Of a stretch of 64,000 nucleotides of DNA, positions 1-12,428 are shown piece after piece. Below the pieces are notes generated by a model. That model was given only the letters and a program-made list of their open reading frames with translations. It was not told the origin of the DNA and ran no database searches. Positions within the stretch are counted from its first letter, which is position 1. The number at the start of each line of letters is the position of its first letter. This DNA comes from Erythrobasidium yunnanense (Eukaryota > Basidiomycota > Cystobasidiomycetes > Erythrobasidiales > Erythrobasidiaceae). The DNA is taken from NCBI GenBank assembly GCA_001600175.1, contig BCJC01000003.1, positions 1,798,001-1,862,000 on the forward strand, in the 5' to 3' direction. The translations under genes were made by a program, and so were the position numbers.

Positions 1-1547
1 GCTCGAAGGGTGTCGAAATAGCCTGGATGAAGTAAAGACAGGTTAGTCAGAGTGTATTGCCGGGTGTAAACGAGAAGATCGCAGAAGAGAAGAGATACAT
101 ACCACGATGAGATAAGTAGCCAGCTACGAGCTCAGCGATGCTTGTATGCACCTGCTGATCCGTAGCGATGTCTTTAGCGGCTGATGTAGGATTAGATGAG
201 GATGCAGTATGAGCAGGAGACAGAGTGTTGGTGAGACTGCGAGGGATGGGCGTTGAGAGTATAGCATCTGTTTGTTCTTGCTTCCGGCGCTAGCAACCGA
301 TGCACAGAGGCTCAATCTGGCGACCTGTAGCAAAGATAGAAGTGAGGCTTACCTTTACAAACCCATTTATATCAAACTTGAACGGCGACTGTCCAAAATT
401 GACTCTGACCGTCTCTCCAATAGTCTGCAACCCAATCGTCGGATAAAACAGCAGCGGGTCATTTCCCGAGCTCGTAGCTCTATCCGCCCTATTTCCCCTC
501 GCTATATTCCCACCGCTTCCATTATTCGCACTATTGCTGCCTTTATCTGCATAACTCAGAGGATGCGACAAATCGAAGATGTATCCGAGCCAGATCCCGT
601 TCTTGACGAAGAAAGCTTTGCGTAAAGTGAAGTCGATGCCGCACCCGATGATATCGCCGCTCCCGAAACGAGGACCATAGTTCTGCCCAACACCAGTGCA
701 TGCGAAAGCTTTCCCATCGTCCCCGTGGTAGCCATATGATTCGGGGTTCCAGCCTGCAGACACCAGGGAGCTTCAGCGTTGCTATGGGATTAGAGGTGTA
801 ATGTCAAGATGTGATCTACCTGGCAGGCGCTCGAGATTAACGGCACGCGTTGTAAATCCTATCCCGATATAGCCCTTCTGCCCTCGCGAAATAATCTCTA
901 CTTCATAGTAATATACGCCTGTCTGAGGTGGAATAGGTGCATCTGCGCGTACTGAGGCTGCGTCCTGCGTAATGGATTCATCGTATACTCAGCTGCCTGC
1001 TAGCCGGATGTCCGAGAGTTGACCGGACGCTCACCTTGTCTGGGTCGCGCGTGTTGACTCCTGTTATGAACGCTATATCAGTCAATGATAGTAGTAACTG
1101 TATGGGAAGACGGGCGGACGCACTCTCTCTACCCTGATCGTCTCGTTCCGGCATGAATTGAAGGCCAAAGTCATTCGATATGAGGAGTCTCTTGCAGCAC
1201 TGTTCTTGATCCAATCTGCACGGCAGTGGTATTCTGCGTTTCTGCCTTGACTGCGAACCAGATACCGCTATGGGGCCATGCGACGTTGATGCGAATGGTT
1301 GCTGCTGTTCTCGCTGTTTCCCTTTCGCGCCAGCTGGTAAGCCATGGGATGAAGGTATAGATGTGGATGATGATGATGATGATGATGATGTGGATGCTGG
1401 ATTTGATGCGACGTAGAATTGGTCATAGAAGGCGGATTGCTCGAGGTACGCCGGCAGCTTGAAGTCGCTCGCATAGACAAGGGTGGGCTGCTTGGACATG
1501 GAAGACGACGACGACGATGAGGCTGTCCCTCTGTTGTTGTTGCTCAT
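1..1547 (-). CDS. GID1: RanBP9/Vid30-type SPRY-LisH protein (GID1-like), partial
   Basis: Left edge cuts the 3' part. Splicing gives a SPRY domain (GVYYYEVEIISRGQKGYIGIGF, then SYGYHGDDG-like YGYHGDDGKAF, GSGDIIGCGIDF, FYPTIGLQTIGETVRVNFGQ) followed by a LisH-like segment ELVAGYLSHRGYFDTLR. This order matches the RanBP9/10 and yeast Vid30 (Gid1) family, scaffold of the GID/CTLH ubiquitin ligase. Introns supported by protein continuity: 352-290 and 102-23, plus three upstream ones inside the SPRY part. CTLH and CRA domains would lie beyond the window. The N-terminus is a Ser-rich low-complexity stretch. Start is uncertain: Met at 1547 or an in-frame Met at 1583. It diverges from the RTC1 gene, leaving about 135 bp for both promoters. 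Family assignment is firm; the GID role is known from yeast and animals, not shown here. Confidence 0.88.
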
Positions 1548-1682
1548 ATTGAAGGCGATCAAGTCGTTATGAAGCTGAAGCATGATGCTGCTTGGCCAGA
1601 CAACAACTCGATGTGAACTTACCGTACACAAGATAGCCCATGATGCACCCACAATGACACGATATGATATGCACCTTCTGCG

Positions 1683-4600
1683 ATGAGCGACCATCAAGAC
1701 GATTCTCGTCGCCCGGCTATCGACATGAACGCCGACCTGGATGGCAGAACTGACAGCCCGAGCGCAGCTACAGGCAGTGGAAGTGCAAGTGGAAGTGGAA
1801 GCAATTCTGGAAGTGCCAGTGCAGGCAGCAATGGCAGACCTCGACCAAAGCTCCAGCGTGGAAGCCGAGATGTATCTTCCTCACGCTCCCCTCGTCCTTC
1901 CAATGCGCTATTGTACGATTCAAGTGACCTCTCTTCACACGACTATGCATCCCGCGAACCATCCCAGTCCAGATCTAGGTCCCCTCCTATACCTAGGGAA
2001 TCTCCATCAGAAGACTATTCGAACATATCGAACGTACCTGGCATGTCGGGAATAGCACTTGCTCCTACTCAGCTATCATATGCTTCGGCGACCGGGTCTG
2101 GAGGATCTGCTTCTGTTTCTGGAGAAGGATCTGGATCTGGATCTGGATCAAGTGGGAGTCATAACCAGCAGCAATACCAGCAACAACAGCAGCAACGCCA
2201 TCAAGTGAGATCGGCTTCGCAGCATCGGCAGGCACACAGTCAGTCAGATGACGCTCCATCACCTTTACTTCCCCAGCCTTCAGGTTTCCACTTCCCTCGC
2301 TTCGGGAAATCAGCTTCTACAGCATCCTTCTCTACCTACGCACAGCAAGCACAGGCGCAGTCGTCTAGTTCTCGGACCCGGCAGCCGAGCAATCCATATT
2401 CCAGCAGCAACAGTGGCAGCAGGCAGAGTATGTATAGAGACTTGCCGTCTCCTAGACTACACAGCGACAGAGATAGCGATAGAGGTCGAGACAGTGGTTC
2501 GGAAGGAAGAGCAGGCACGAGTGGAGGTACAGGCGGCTCGCTGAGCGGTTCTTCAGCATGGTCGTTTTTCAGATCTTCGTCTTCGTCAGCAGCAAAAGAG
2601 CCTCAGCCGTCTTCTCGGCATCTGCGAAGCGATTCTTTCTCTTCGTCTCGAGGTGCTCTGACTCCAATACTCTCGCCTGGCATAGAAGACCCTGGAACAG
2701 GCTCCGTTACTCCTCAAGTGCTTACGGGCGGTACGACGACGCCTCAAGGCGGATATACAGATGGCGAGGGCATATCTCGCATGTCACGCTCACCTTTAGG
2801 CTTTGAGCTGTCCCGCAGTGCCGCCTTTGATCGGCAACAGCAGAACAAACACCGGCGCATGAGTTTATCAGCTTCTTTCGTCATCAACGAAGGTGCAGCT
2901 TCATTAGCTGGATCTTCATACTCGTCCATATCGACTTCCTCTTCGTCAAATTCGGCGGGTAGCCTGTCGGGATCGGGCTTTCAAACCGTTTCTGGGAGAA
3001 GAAGAAGAGAGAGACAGATGTCTGTTACCGCTAATACTGCGACTACGGCAGGACCCGCACACGCTTCTGCACCAGCTATCAACCCAGCACTAGATAGTTC
3101 TGCAGCTGCGAATAAGCGGAAAGCAGAAGGACTCGTAGCGATGGCTGTCAGACGGACCAACACAGCGGAGAGTCAGAAGGTGGTCGTGGCAGGTCGAAGC
3201 TGTAGGTTGCCCTACTGACTTTCTGCTTCGTGAAAGCTGACCCATGACTTGTTGGCAGTACTGAAGATCCTGGAGATTTCTATGCAAGACGATGAAACTG
3301 CACAAGACCGCCAAGGATTGTACATCAAGAGTCATTCACGAGATCCCTCGCCTTCTACGTTCTCAGCAGCCGCTAAAGTAGTTGTGAAAGAAGAGATGGA
3401 CCTCCAAGCCGGATTATATAACATTAGCGGAAAGAACTCGAAAGCTGCTCTCGTCAACGATGTGTCTTGGGGATACGACTGTGAGACCTAAATCGCTTCG
3501 CGAGCTTCACCTAGCTGATCAGTTGTCTATAAGCAACGGCAAATACTATTATGACGGGAAACTCGAATGGCACGGTCGCCTTATACGATATTGAGAAAGC
3601 AGGCACCAAGCTCGAGAGGCTGAAAGTCCACCACCATTCGGGAAGAGCTATCAACGTGGTCTCATTTGCTGGCCCGCAAGGAACTTTACTGGCATCAGGG
3701 TGTCAAGACGGAGATATAAAGCTGTCGGTACGCGGGCTATGTATTGATCATGGGTATTGAAGATCCCCAGCTGAGAACATTCGCTGCAGGACATCCGGCA
3801 TACAAGTCTTATCACACTCGCATCACCCTTGGATCCAGTTCGGACTATCTGCTTTCCACCTTTGACGAACTGCGCAGCCGATCCCTTCCACCTCATGGCA
3901 GCCTATGACTCCGGCAATATCTGTAGATGGGATCTTAGATCACCTAAGAATCCTCTTGATAAGTTTATGGCTCATCAAGGTGGCGTACTTAGTATCGATT
4001 GGAAAGGAAGTACGGGAGAATTGAATGTTGAGGGACCGCTGAATCACAATGAAGAGAGCCGATCATCAACTGCACCGACCGATCCGTGGGGCTGGCTGGC
4101 TACCGCGGGCATGGACGGGACAGTCAAAGTAAGCCTCGTCCCAGACGGGATGTTTCTACCAAGCTGATCGCCTTACGGCCCTCAGATATGGGACATGTCG
4201 GCTCATCAGCATACTCCAAGCTTGGTGCATACGCTACATGTTGGCAGACCCGCAAACTTTGTACGCTGGCACTCATCACCCTCGAGGCCTTGTGATATTG
4301 TCATTGTACCACAAATTGCTGGGTCTGCTATCGGCTCCGTAGAGGATAGGTGGCAGCCTGATGTGGAGATTTGGGATGTTCGGAAAGAATACCTGGCGAA
4401 GCAGGTCTTCTGGACAAATGGAACGCCAGTTGGTGAGTCACTCCTTGCTGTCTTGTATCGGCTTCTCGATAGCGGACTGAGCTGGTTGTTACAGCTGCTT
4501 TGTCCCCGCCGTCTCACCCTGATGTACTGTGGACGCTCAATAAGAACACTGCTACCTTCGAACAAATTGACACCGAAAAGGAAGCAATAGAGCCTATTAG

Positions 4601-7190
4601 CTATGCGCCGAAAGTAGCTGTAGCCTGGTCGCCCGAGGGAAGTCTAGCCTTTGCAGTCAAGGCCCGCGGTCAAGCAGCGAATGCTACGTCTGACAATGTG
4701 TCAGTGCCGCTCCGCTCAGCTGCTCGAGTGCAAAACGCTGATCATATCTAAATTCACGCAGCCGCGCATCGCCAGATGATCCTGCCATTCCTCATAATCA
4801 GGCAGTCGGCATCGTGTCTGGTCTCGACCCGACCTTTGATGTTCCGGCGTTCAAGTACTTGGCCGACGAATATCTGTTCAAGCCGCCAAATATGGAAGGT
4901 CAGCCCAAGCAGACGCTCATCGACGTATGTCTACACAACATACAAGCTGCGCTTGCAGTCGAGAAGCACGAGACTGCCAAGATATGGAATCTAGTCGCAC
5001 AATGGCTAGAATGGATAGAAGCAGATATTCCTCCTACACCTCTTTCCGCAGCGCATCCCAAGTCATCTCTCTCAAGCCCGAAAACCAGCAAAGCATTATC
5101 GCCGACTACATCTATGCGACGACTTCGCGCTCAGACTTCTCCTTCCCTCCCTCTAGCGAAGCTGAACAAAGATCTCCAGCATTCTTCCAGGCATTCTTCC
5201 CCTCTTGTGCAGAGTCAGATCATGTCTGAAGCCGACATCTCGCCCAAGCCGCTGCCGTCTAGATTACCTCAAGTGCCGCCACACAAGCCTCCGCATAGAG
5301 CTAGACATAGCAATAACGCAGACTTAGTGGGTAGCGATACATCTACATCTGCAGACAGAGAAGAAGAAGAGGAGGAAAGCGATACAGAAGCGAACGAGGC
5401 GCTCTCACTCTCGGAAAAGGCATTGGAGCGAAACTTTACGAAATCTCCGATATCAACGACGACTGTTTCGACAATTTCTTCCTCCTCCTCCTCGTCCTCG
5501 TCCTCTTCCTCGCCGAGCGATGACGAGAAAGCTTCTACAGCAGCTATGTCCCTGTCTGCAGCTTCCCTCATCACGAAGAAGAGGCCTGCTTTGGCTGCTG
5601 TGAGCCGGCAGGCCTCCACCGATACACTCATGACCTCGCATCCGAAACGCGAATATGTCCATCCTATGACAAGGCAGAACAGCTACGATCCGGGCACCAG
5701 CGCCACTCCCAAATTCGGTAAACAGCAGCAGAAACAGGACTTCTTACCTCTAGCCGAGATATCGTCATCTGCCTTAGCCAAACGAGCGACGGGAGGCGTT
5801 GCCGGACGACAAAGTATGTATGGCTCTACGAACATAAGCCGGCGGGGATCTATGCATGCTCAGCGAGGTGATCGACCACGAGCAGGCTCGGACCCAAAGA
5901 GCGCTCTCCTGCCGACTTCAGAAGACGAAAGTGACTCGCAGACGGATGAAGGAGACCACAGCCATGACGACGGGACTGCCGAAGCTCTGAAGGCTCGAGC
6001 ACAAAGGCTGCATCGAACTTTCCAGAAACGAGGCAAACATAGTCACTCCAGAAGTAGGCGAATCATGTCAGCTAATGAAGAGCTTCGGAGGAGGGGAGGC
6101 GGAAGAGCGAGTCGCACGCAGTCTCAGAACCGCAGGAGTAGGAACTCTTCCAGAGCTCGTGCGCTTGCAAGGCAACATAAAGTCGAAATGGACGCTCTGG
6201 CGATGAAGCTTGAGCTAGATGCGAAGATGAAGAGCCACCTCCTATCGCTGCTTGAAGACCTCGCCGAAGAGGTAAGCAACTCACTTACAGGGCTTTCAGA
6301 TATCATATAACATGGATTTGGGTTGCAGGGAGATGTTCAGACTAGCACGATATTGGCATATGTGCTTCGCCAGAAACTGGACATCGATCCTCACTTCCTA
6401 GCTCGTATAACATCAGCTTACCTAGGTAAGTGGTCATCGGTGTCGATTCGACCATGTCGGACTCACACAATGGTACTTTAGGCCTGCTTCGTCGGCTTGA
6501 TTGCCATCTAAGCTCTTCCTCGATCGTCAAGAACTCGGTCACCGACAGCATTCGGGGGCAAAGTCAAGAGAATACTACTCTACATACCGCTTGCGGCAAC
6601 TGCGAGCGGAGTCTGGGTAATCTGCCCTTCGGCAAATGCAAAAAGTGCTCTGCCACAGCTACCGTCTGCAGCGTCTGGTAAATCAGCTTCTATCTACTAC
6701 ATCATTGCCATGCTGACTGTGATTCTGCAGCCATCAAGTCGAGCTGGAAACCTTCATCTTTTGCGCTACATGTGGGCACGGTGCTCACGAAGAATGCCTG
6801 TACAGCTACGCGGCAGAGCTTTCCTTATCGCCCTTCTCGACGTTCGCACACGAGTACGAACATGAAGAGGAACGATCTCCTCCGACTGACTCGCCTTCAC
6901 TGTTTGTTAGGCGACCCAGGGTCACTACGCCATCTACTGCCCCTTCTTCTCCCTCGGTAACAGGACAGCACTCCTACTGGCTGTTCCCATCTGAACAAGC
7001 ACTCTTTCACAACTCTTCTTCTTCCGTTATGGTCAGCGGAGGTGGGGGATCTGGATCTAGGGTACAATCGCGGGCGGCGTCTCCAGACATGCTGGAAGCT
7101 ATGGAGGAAAGTAAGGCTTTCCTGCTCAGTCAATGTCCCTCAGGATGTGGTCATTCATGTATTTTGGCGCTACCTCTTTCTGAGATCTGA
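1683..7190 (+). CDS. RTC1: WDR24/Rtc1, SEA (GATOR2) complex subunit
   Basis: Ten exons; introns 3202-3258, 3481-3533, 3728-3789, 4129-4185, 4433-4494, 4700-4761, 6272-6328, 6426-6481, 6678-6730 keep one frame of about 1,662 aa. Order: a roughly 500-aa Ser/Gly/Gln-rich leader; WD40 repeats (NGTVALYDIEKAG, GDIKLSDIRHTSL, GNICRWDLRSPKN, DGTVKIWDMSAHQ, DVEIWDVRKEYLAKQ); an alpha-helical part; a 400-aa disordered insert; and a C-terminal zinc/RING module (CGNCERSLG, CKKCSAT, CSVCHQVE, CATCGHGAHEECL, CPSGCGHSC). This layout is that of WDR24/Rtc1, the GATOR2/SEACAT subunit acting in amino-acid control of TORC1 at the vacuole. The 4700 donor is the least certain (alternative two bases upstream). Leader and insert are much longer than in animal WDR24. 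Confidence 0.92.
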
Positions 7191-7339
7191 TACTCGATAT
7201 CATTCTATTGTTGTTGTTTCTCCTTCTTCCCGTCACGAAAGCAAAGCTTGTTCAGGCCAAAGTGCCTCCAGTCGCATACACAGATCCTTCACCGTCGTTT
7301 GATCAGTTGCACACCGCAGCCTACCGGTTTCTCTTGAAG

Positions 7340-8510
7340 ATGTCGTCTGCCCTGGCTCCTCTGCAAGGCATCACTCGCAACCTCCCAGCGTTCATCCGGG
7401 ATCCGCTCATCGCTGTCATTGGCAAAGAATGCTATACAAGCTTGATATGGTCAGCTAGAAGTCAGAGAAGATGCGAACGCAATTGATTCAGAACATTTAG
7501 GAACATCGATCTCTCGGACGCTGCGTGCATCAAGTATTCCGTCAGTAAAGGCCTAGGGCTGGGATTAGTAGTAGGAGGTACGTCTGCCCCTCTATAACTC
7601 CCTGTGCAGCAAGCTGAAGGCGCATAAACAGGCGGTATTGTCAAAGTCCCGCAAATCATCAAGATTCTGCAGTCGCACTCGGCAAGAGGATTAAGCTTGA
7701 CTTCGTATCTTTTGGATACAGCAAGCTTGCTCATCATTGTCGCTTACAATGCAAGGCTGCATTTCCCCTTCTCGACCTACGGCGAGAATGCATTCTTGTC
7801 CATACAGAACGTGGTGATAGTGTATGTGTTGTCCTCTCATCATTCACTACAAGGTCATACTGACTCTTGTTATTGATAGGCTGCTCATCATAGCCTACTC
7901 AAGAGGCTCTTCAGCCAAAGCCGCTAAGGCTCTCACTTTCCTCGCTGGTATTGGAGGTGCAAGTTACGCCTTATCTTCAGACGCGCTTGTTCCCATTCCA
8001 CTACTGCGCACCCTGCTAGCAGCCTCCATCCCGCTCTCCTTATCCAGCAAGGTCCCGCAAATCTACAAGATCTTCAAGAGCAAAACGACAGGCCAGCTAT
8101 CTGCCTTCTTGGTCTTCAACAGCTTGTTGGGCTGCTTGGCAAGAGTGTTCACCACCGCTACCGAGACTGGGGATGTCACGCTCTGGTGGAGCTTCGTCTC
8201 TGCCTCCATCTTGAACGGCATCATTGCTCTACAGATGTTCTACTATTGGAACAGCAGTGATAGCAAGATCAGTCAGAAAGGAGAGCAAGTAGCAAACCTC
8301 ATCTCTGATAAAGTTCAAGAGAAGAAGAAAAGAGAGGAAGGTGCTCAGATCAACTCGGCCCTGCCAGCCAAGATGCCAGTGGGAGCAACACCTGCAAAGC
8401 CTGTACAGCTCCAGCAGCAATCACAGCCGGATGTGCTGAGCCCAACAAGATCTGGGCTGCGATCTGCTGGAAGGGCTCCTTCCGCTCGCTACACACGGAA
8501 AGTGGACTAG
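7340..8510 (+). CDS. MPDU1: MPDU1/Lec35-like PQ-loop membrane protein
   Basis: Introns 7450-7500, 7578-7631 and 7822-7879 give about 335 aa. Two PQ-loop motifs are visible (KVPQIIKIL and KVPQIYKIF), with the family signatures SKGLGLGLVVGGGIVKVPQ, FPFSTYGENAFLSIQN, TGQLSAFLVFNSLLGCLARVFT and ETGD. About seven hydrophobic segments are expected. In animals MPDU1 is needed for use of dolichol-linked mannose and glucose in the ER during N-glycan and GPI assembly. The first ATG in frame is taken as start, giving a short cytosolic leader. The fungal copy has an extra ~90-residue polar, Lys/Gln-rich tail absent from the human protein (247 aa). It follows RTC1 in tandem with about 150 bp between them. 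Confidence 0.9.
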
Positions 8511-8733
8511 AACGGGCTGAGTGGTGCAATAGCTCATGTACTATAAAAGATGTGATGCGAAAGAGCAATTTTGAGACAACAAAGACCAGACAGAGACTTT
8601 GTCTTACAGGACGCACAGCCCAGCAGTCTCGCTATCGAAATTTCACCAGCGAGAGCTGCTTGTTGCATTCTAACTCCAGCGCATCTGATTGTGTCATCAG
8701 TAGTAGCAGAGACGCAGCGAGCTCTGACTCCTC

Positions 8734-9603
8734 ATGGACCGATTCAGTAGCTGGCTGTCCAAAAAGGCGGAAGCTTTGGACAATTCACGAGAGCCACCTA
8801 CTAAGCACAGGAGGCGAAAGAGAAGACATCATCATAGTTCAGAGAAGAGGCATAGCAGTAGTGACGAGTCGCGCTCACCGCGGCCTTCGGAGAGGACCGA
8901 TCGCGATAGAGTGAGGTTCACAGACGGAGGAGCAGGTCGTGGAGGACAAAGCAGTGTGGAGTCTGCTAGCATCTCTCCTGAGAGACGCGCTCGTCGTCGG
9001 AACAGCCCCTCGCCCGAAACTGAGTGTCAATATGAAGAGCGACCAATAAAGCGGTCTCCTCGATTGCCCTGGAATAGGCAGCTTGAGCAGGTCATGGCGA
9101 GCATTCCTGTCCACTGTGGTATAACACACCAGCAATACTCGGACCTGGACAAATCGCTCTACGACTATGAGAGGAATCAGCCGTCTGCCGCTGAGCGAGC
9201 ATCCCGAAAGCGTCGTGACAGTACACACATTGTCACGCTCACATTGAAGGGAGACGGATCACTGGAGACAAGGATGATAGATAGGCATATCGTACCTCGC
9301 AAGACACCTCGACATGAGTATGTCCGAAGGCAAACGCAGCTCGATGATGGAGCAGGATCCATGTCTAGCGGGAGCAGTGTCGTTTCGAGTGTCTTCAGTG
9401 ACGATCAAGTACGATATGTGGTTCGTCGACACCATCAGCGGGTGCACCAGCATAAGTTCTTCACCCCGAACAATCGCAAAGAAGGAGGAGCTGGGAAGTT
9501 CATCAAGCTGGAGGCAGGACTGAAGAAGGTGGAAGGAGGTAGAGATCTGATACCGTCAGCGAGAGAGCCGTATGTCGAGGTGACCCAAGGTCGAGAGTTG
9601 TAG
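8734..9603 (+). CDS. Hypothetical Arg/Ser-rich protein
   Basis: An intronless frame of 289 aa starting MDRFSSWLSKKAEALDNSRE. The first 110 residues are Arg/Ser/His-rich and probably disordered. The middle (residues ~110-200) looks more structured, with PWNRQLEQVMASIPVHCGI and a beta-like stretch THIVTLTLKGDGSLETRMID. The C-terminus is basic with HHQRVHQHKFF. No family is recognised. It lies in tandem between MPDU1 and VMA5, with only about 55 bp to the VMA5 start. An unbroken frame of this length in an intron-dense genome supports a real gene; function unknown. Confidence 0.6.
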   Translation: MDRFSSWLSKKAEALDNSREPPTKHRRRKRRHHHSSEKRHSSSDESRSPRPSERTDRDRVRFTDGGAGRGGQSSVESASISPERRARRRNSPSPETECQYEERPIKRSPRLPWNRQLEQVMASIPVHCGITHQQYSDLDKSLYDYERNQPSAAERASRKRRDSTHIVTLTLKGDGSLETRMIDRHIVPRKTPRHEYVRRQTQLDDGAGSMSSGSSVVSSVFSDDQVRYVVRRHHQRVHQHKFFTPNNRKEGGAGKFIKLEAGLKKVEGGRDLIPSAREPYVEVTQGREL

Positions 9604-9659
9604 AATCGAAAGCGTAGCCCTGATCCGACCCAACCCAACACCACCGATACGACTTAGCC

Positions 9660-11290
9660 ATGCCATCGCCATCGAGTGTCTGGCTTGTGAGCAGTCCGCT
9701 GTCGCACGCTGCAGACCGGGATGAGATGCTCGACGACATCGCGGCCAAACTGGGGGCCTCGAGCAGCAGCGGTGGTAGCAGTGGGAGCACCTTGAACGCG
9801 GCGAAGAGCGCAGTCAAACGAGCAGCAGCAGGGACATCAGGCAGCATCACCAGGGTGGAATGGCCAGATTTCAAGGTGGATATCATCATCATGATGGAAG
9901 GAAGGATGATGAGCTGATGGATCCTTGGCCTGCCAGACGGGAACGCTGGCTTCGCTGCTGAGTCTGGCAGACTCGCTCAACAAGCACGACGTATCGTTTC
10001 AAGGAACTCTGGACAAGATAGTCGGCAAGCCGCAGCCAGCTCAGCTCGAACGCAACGCCAGGACCACTTCTCTCTGACATCCATATGCTGATATCCCACA
10101 GAGACTATCCGAACACTGACTGTCAACGATAACGATAGTGCAACTTTCAACCGACATCTTCTAACAGAGGACGGCCAGCCGTACTTGTCCCCTCTGACGA
10201 GCGACCCCGAGAGCCATCCAGACGAGACATCTCAAGGCTGGTCATGGAATAGAGCAAAGTACAGAGTGGAAGGACGGGCGTTGGGCGATATCGTAGACTC
10301 GCTTGCCAAGGTATGCGACCGTGCTTCATCTGGCTCGAGGACTTATGCTCAGAACGTCAAATCCGTAATCTACAGGACATGCAATCACTAGACACTATCC
10401 ACAAGCAGAAGCAATCCTCTTACAACCTTGCTAAAGGACAACTGGCGACGCTGCAGCGCAAGCGGACTGGAAACTTGGCGACACGAGACTTGTCCACCGT
10501 TCTCACACAAGACGAGATCCCTCAGATTGGCGATTCTGAGTATTTACAAGTCGTCTTTGTTGCCGTTCCGAAGAACAACGTGAAGGATTTCGAGGCGAAA
10601 TATGAGAGACTAGCAGGGATGGTGGTACCGAGATCTGCAAACAAGATAGCGCAAGACGAAGAGTTTGCGCTGTATACGGTGACTATCTTCAAGAGGATCA
10701 GGGATGACTTTACGCAGAAATGCAGAGAGGAGAAGTTCTTGGTCAGGGAATATAACTATGATGAAGCGGTTATTGAGAAGCAGAAAGCAGAGTTGGCAGA
10801 GCTTGAAGCAAGCGAGAAGGATCTATGGGTGAGTCTACTCTCGGTCATGGCCCGCCCTACGTCGAGAGTACTAACGTTTTCATCGTGAAACCAGACCGAT
10901 CTCCTACGAATCTCCCGCATAAACTTCGCCGAAGCCTTCTCCCTCCTCATCCACCTCAAGGTCATCGCATCCTACGTCGAGTGCGTGCTACGCTATGGTC
11001 TCCCCGCCGAGTATTTCATCTGTTCCATAACGCCCGCTGCGCCCGACGAGAAGTCTGCAAAGAAGACTTTGAAAATCCTACAAGATTACTTCAAGGACTT
11101 CACGCCCGATACGAGTGCTTCGCATGCGAGGTTAGTGGGCGGAGATTCGCAGAAAAAGAAGAAGAAGAACACCAGTACGCTCGATGAAGCGGCGCTGGTG
11201 GGAGAATTCCAGAACCTTATGGAGGAAGAACACTTTAGATTCGTCCTGCAGGAGATCCCGACTTATAGCAGGACTTCCGAAGGGAGGTGA
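9660..11290 (+). CDS. VMA5: V-type ATPase subunit C (Vma5)
   Basis: Introns 9876-9936, 10025-10101, 10311-10375 and 10829-10894 give about 453 aa. Recognisable Vma5 blocks include VEWPDFKTGTLASLLSL, KRTGNLATRDLSTVL, EYLQVVFVAVPKNN, LVREYNYDE, WTDLLRISRINFAEAFSLL and SYVECVLRYGLPAEYF. Subunit C bridges the V1 peripheral stalks to the Vo sector and is released when the pump disassembles; it acts at the vacuole and endosomes. Intron 2 appears to begin with GC (GCAAGC): the nearby GT donors put a stop in frame, while the GC donor restores the family's KIVETIRTLT. A Lys-rich insert lies near the C-terminus. It converges on the minus-strand membrane gene downstream. Confidence 0.92.
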
Positions 11291-11659
11291 TGAGGGGACG
11301 ACCTTCTCAATCTTCTTCTTCGTTTATCGTGGTCCTAGTACTAGTAGTCTTAGATGGAACGACACATCGTCAATACCAGTAGACATTACAGGTCGACAGG
11401 TTAGATGCGCACATTGCGGTGTTCAGTGTGATCTGCAATGTGCTAAATCCATATGAGTAAAACTGTGCTTGTAACGTCTTGCCACAGTGAATCCGGCGAC
11501 AACGTAAGACTCCAGTAACTACCAAGACATCCTTCGAACTAAGAGTAACATCTAGCTAGCAGCAGGAATTGCACAAATTGGGGAGACATCCCCTATCCAC
11601 TAAAACGGTCAAGCTCCGCGTGTATCGGAGAAGTGTGGCTTGTGACATGACCCGGAGTC
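11291..11659. other. Intergenic between convergent genes
   Basis: 3' ends of VMA5 and the minus-strand membrane gene face each other here. Nothing beyond untranslated sequence is seen; there is no long open frame, repeat or RNA gene. Confidence 0.5.
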
Positions 11660-12428
11660 TCAAGGAAGAACTTGCTCGAAGCTAAAGGTTCTTGGATCTT
11701 GCCTGCGCACGTCACTGATTTCCACGGCTGCTCGAAGTCGTACGACAGTGTCTTCGTCCTCCAGGAGAGGACGCGTTTCACCATGTCGCAAAGCTCGCCC
11801 TCTATACAGGCGCCCCAAGACAGATTGTCGAGCATTTGTCCCATCATTGGATCTGTCGCGGATGAGGCTCAGGGTGGAAGGAGCAGATATCTTGCGAGGG
11901 TGACTCACATTAGAGTCAGGAACAGAAAGAGAGCTGTGAGTCCGAAGGTGACGAGGGCCACATGAATTTGGTGCGCATCGCCGAAGTTTTCCTTGAGCTC
12001 CGGTATAGCAGCGGCGGAGACGATGGATGTAGCGATGAGGCTGATCCGCCCGAGGTAGGGGAACAGAGAGGGCAGAAAGCCTGTAGGCCTGTTAGGCGGT
12101 CTGGTTTCGTCGGCGAAGGCTGTCTCGATCATATCTTGCATCTGGCGCAATCATTTGTAAGGTCCAGTTGGTTTTAAAAGTATACTAGCTACCGACAAAT
12201 TTAATGAAGGCTGTAACCATTGCAAACAGGAAGACAAGCCAGGAGCCAGAAGAGCCTATGTGTATCGATGTGATGTTGCCCATCTTGTCAGACAGTTCTC
12301 GCGAAGCAGAGGAAAGCCCGATTCGAGCATAATAGCTTGACACTATCTTGTGCGGACGGTATAGGTGCGATAAGATGCTCGGACCCCAATTGCAAAGCCT
12401 TGAGAGGATCGACGACGTTGACTTTCAT
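11660..12428 (-). CDS. Hypothetical membrane protein, 5' structure unresolved
   Basis: Two or three hydrophobic segments are clear in spliced minus-strand exons: SGSWLVFLFAMVTAFIKF, then FPYLGRISLIATSIVSAAA and VALVTFGLTALFLFLTL. A last exon after an intron near 11902-11840 encodes an Arg-rich tail containing RPLLEDED and ends at 11660. An intron around 12195-12146 joins the first hydrophobic exon to one beginning MQDMIETAFADE. The upstream coding part (perhaps starting MKVNVVDPLKALQLG, with SNRAFLCFART reminiscent of DUF202 proteins) cannot be joined cleanly. Further open, partly hydrophobic sequence reaches 12960 and may be another exon set or a separate gene. No family can be named safely. 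Confidence 0.45.

Noticed and set aside
1368-1392. Trinucleotide GAT repeat tract
   Set aside because: Encodes Ser runs on the minus strand within the GID1-like protein; ordinary low-complexity coding repeat, not a separate element.
5269-5631. Minus-strand acidic frame
   Set aside because: Shadow of the Ser-repeat part of the RTC1 disordered insert.
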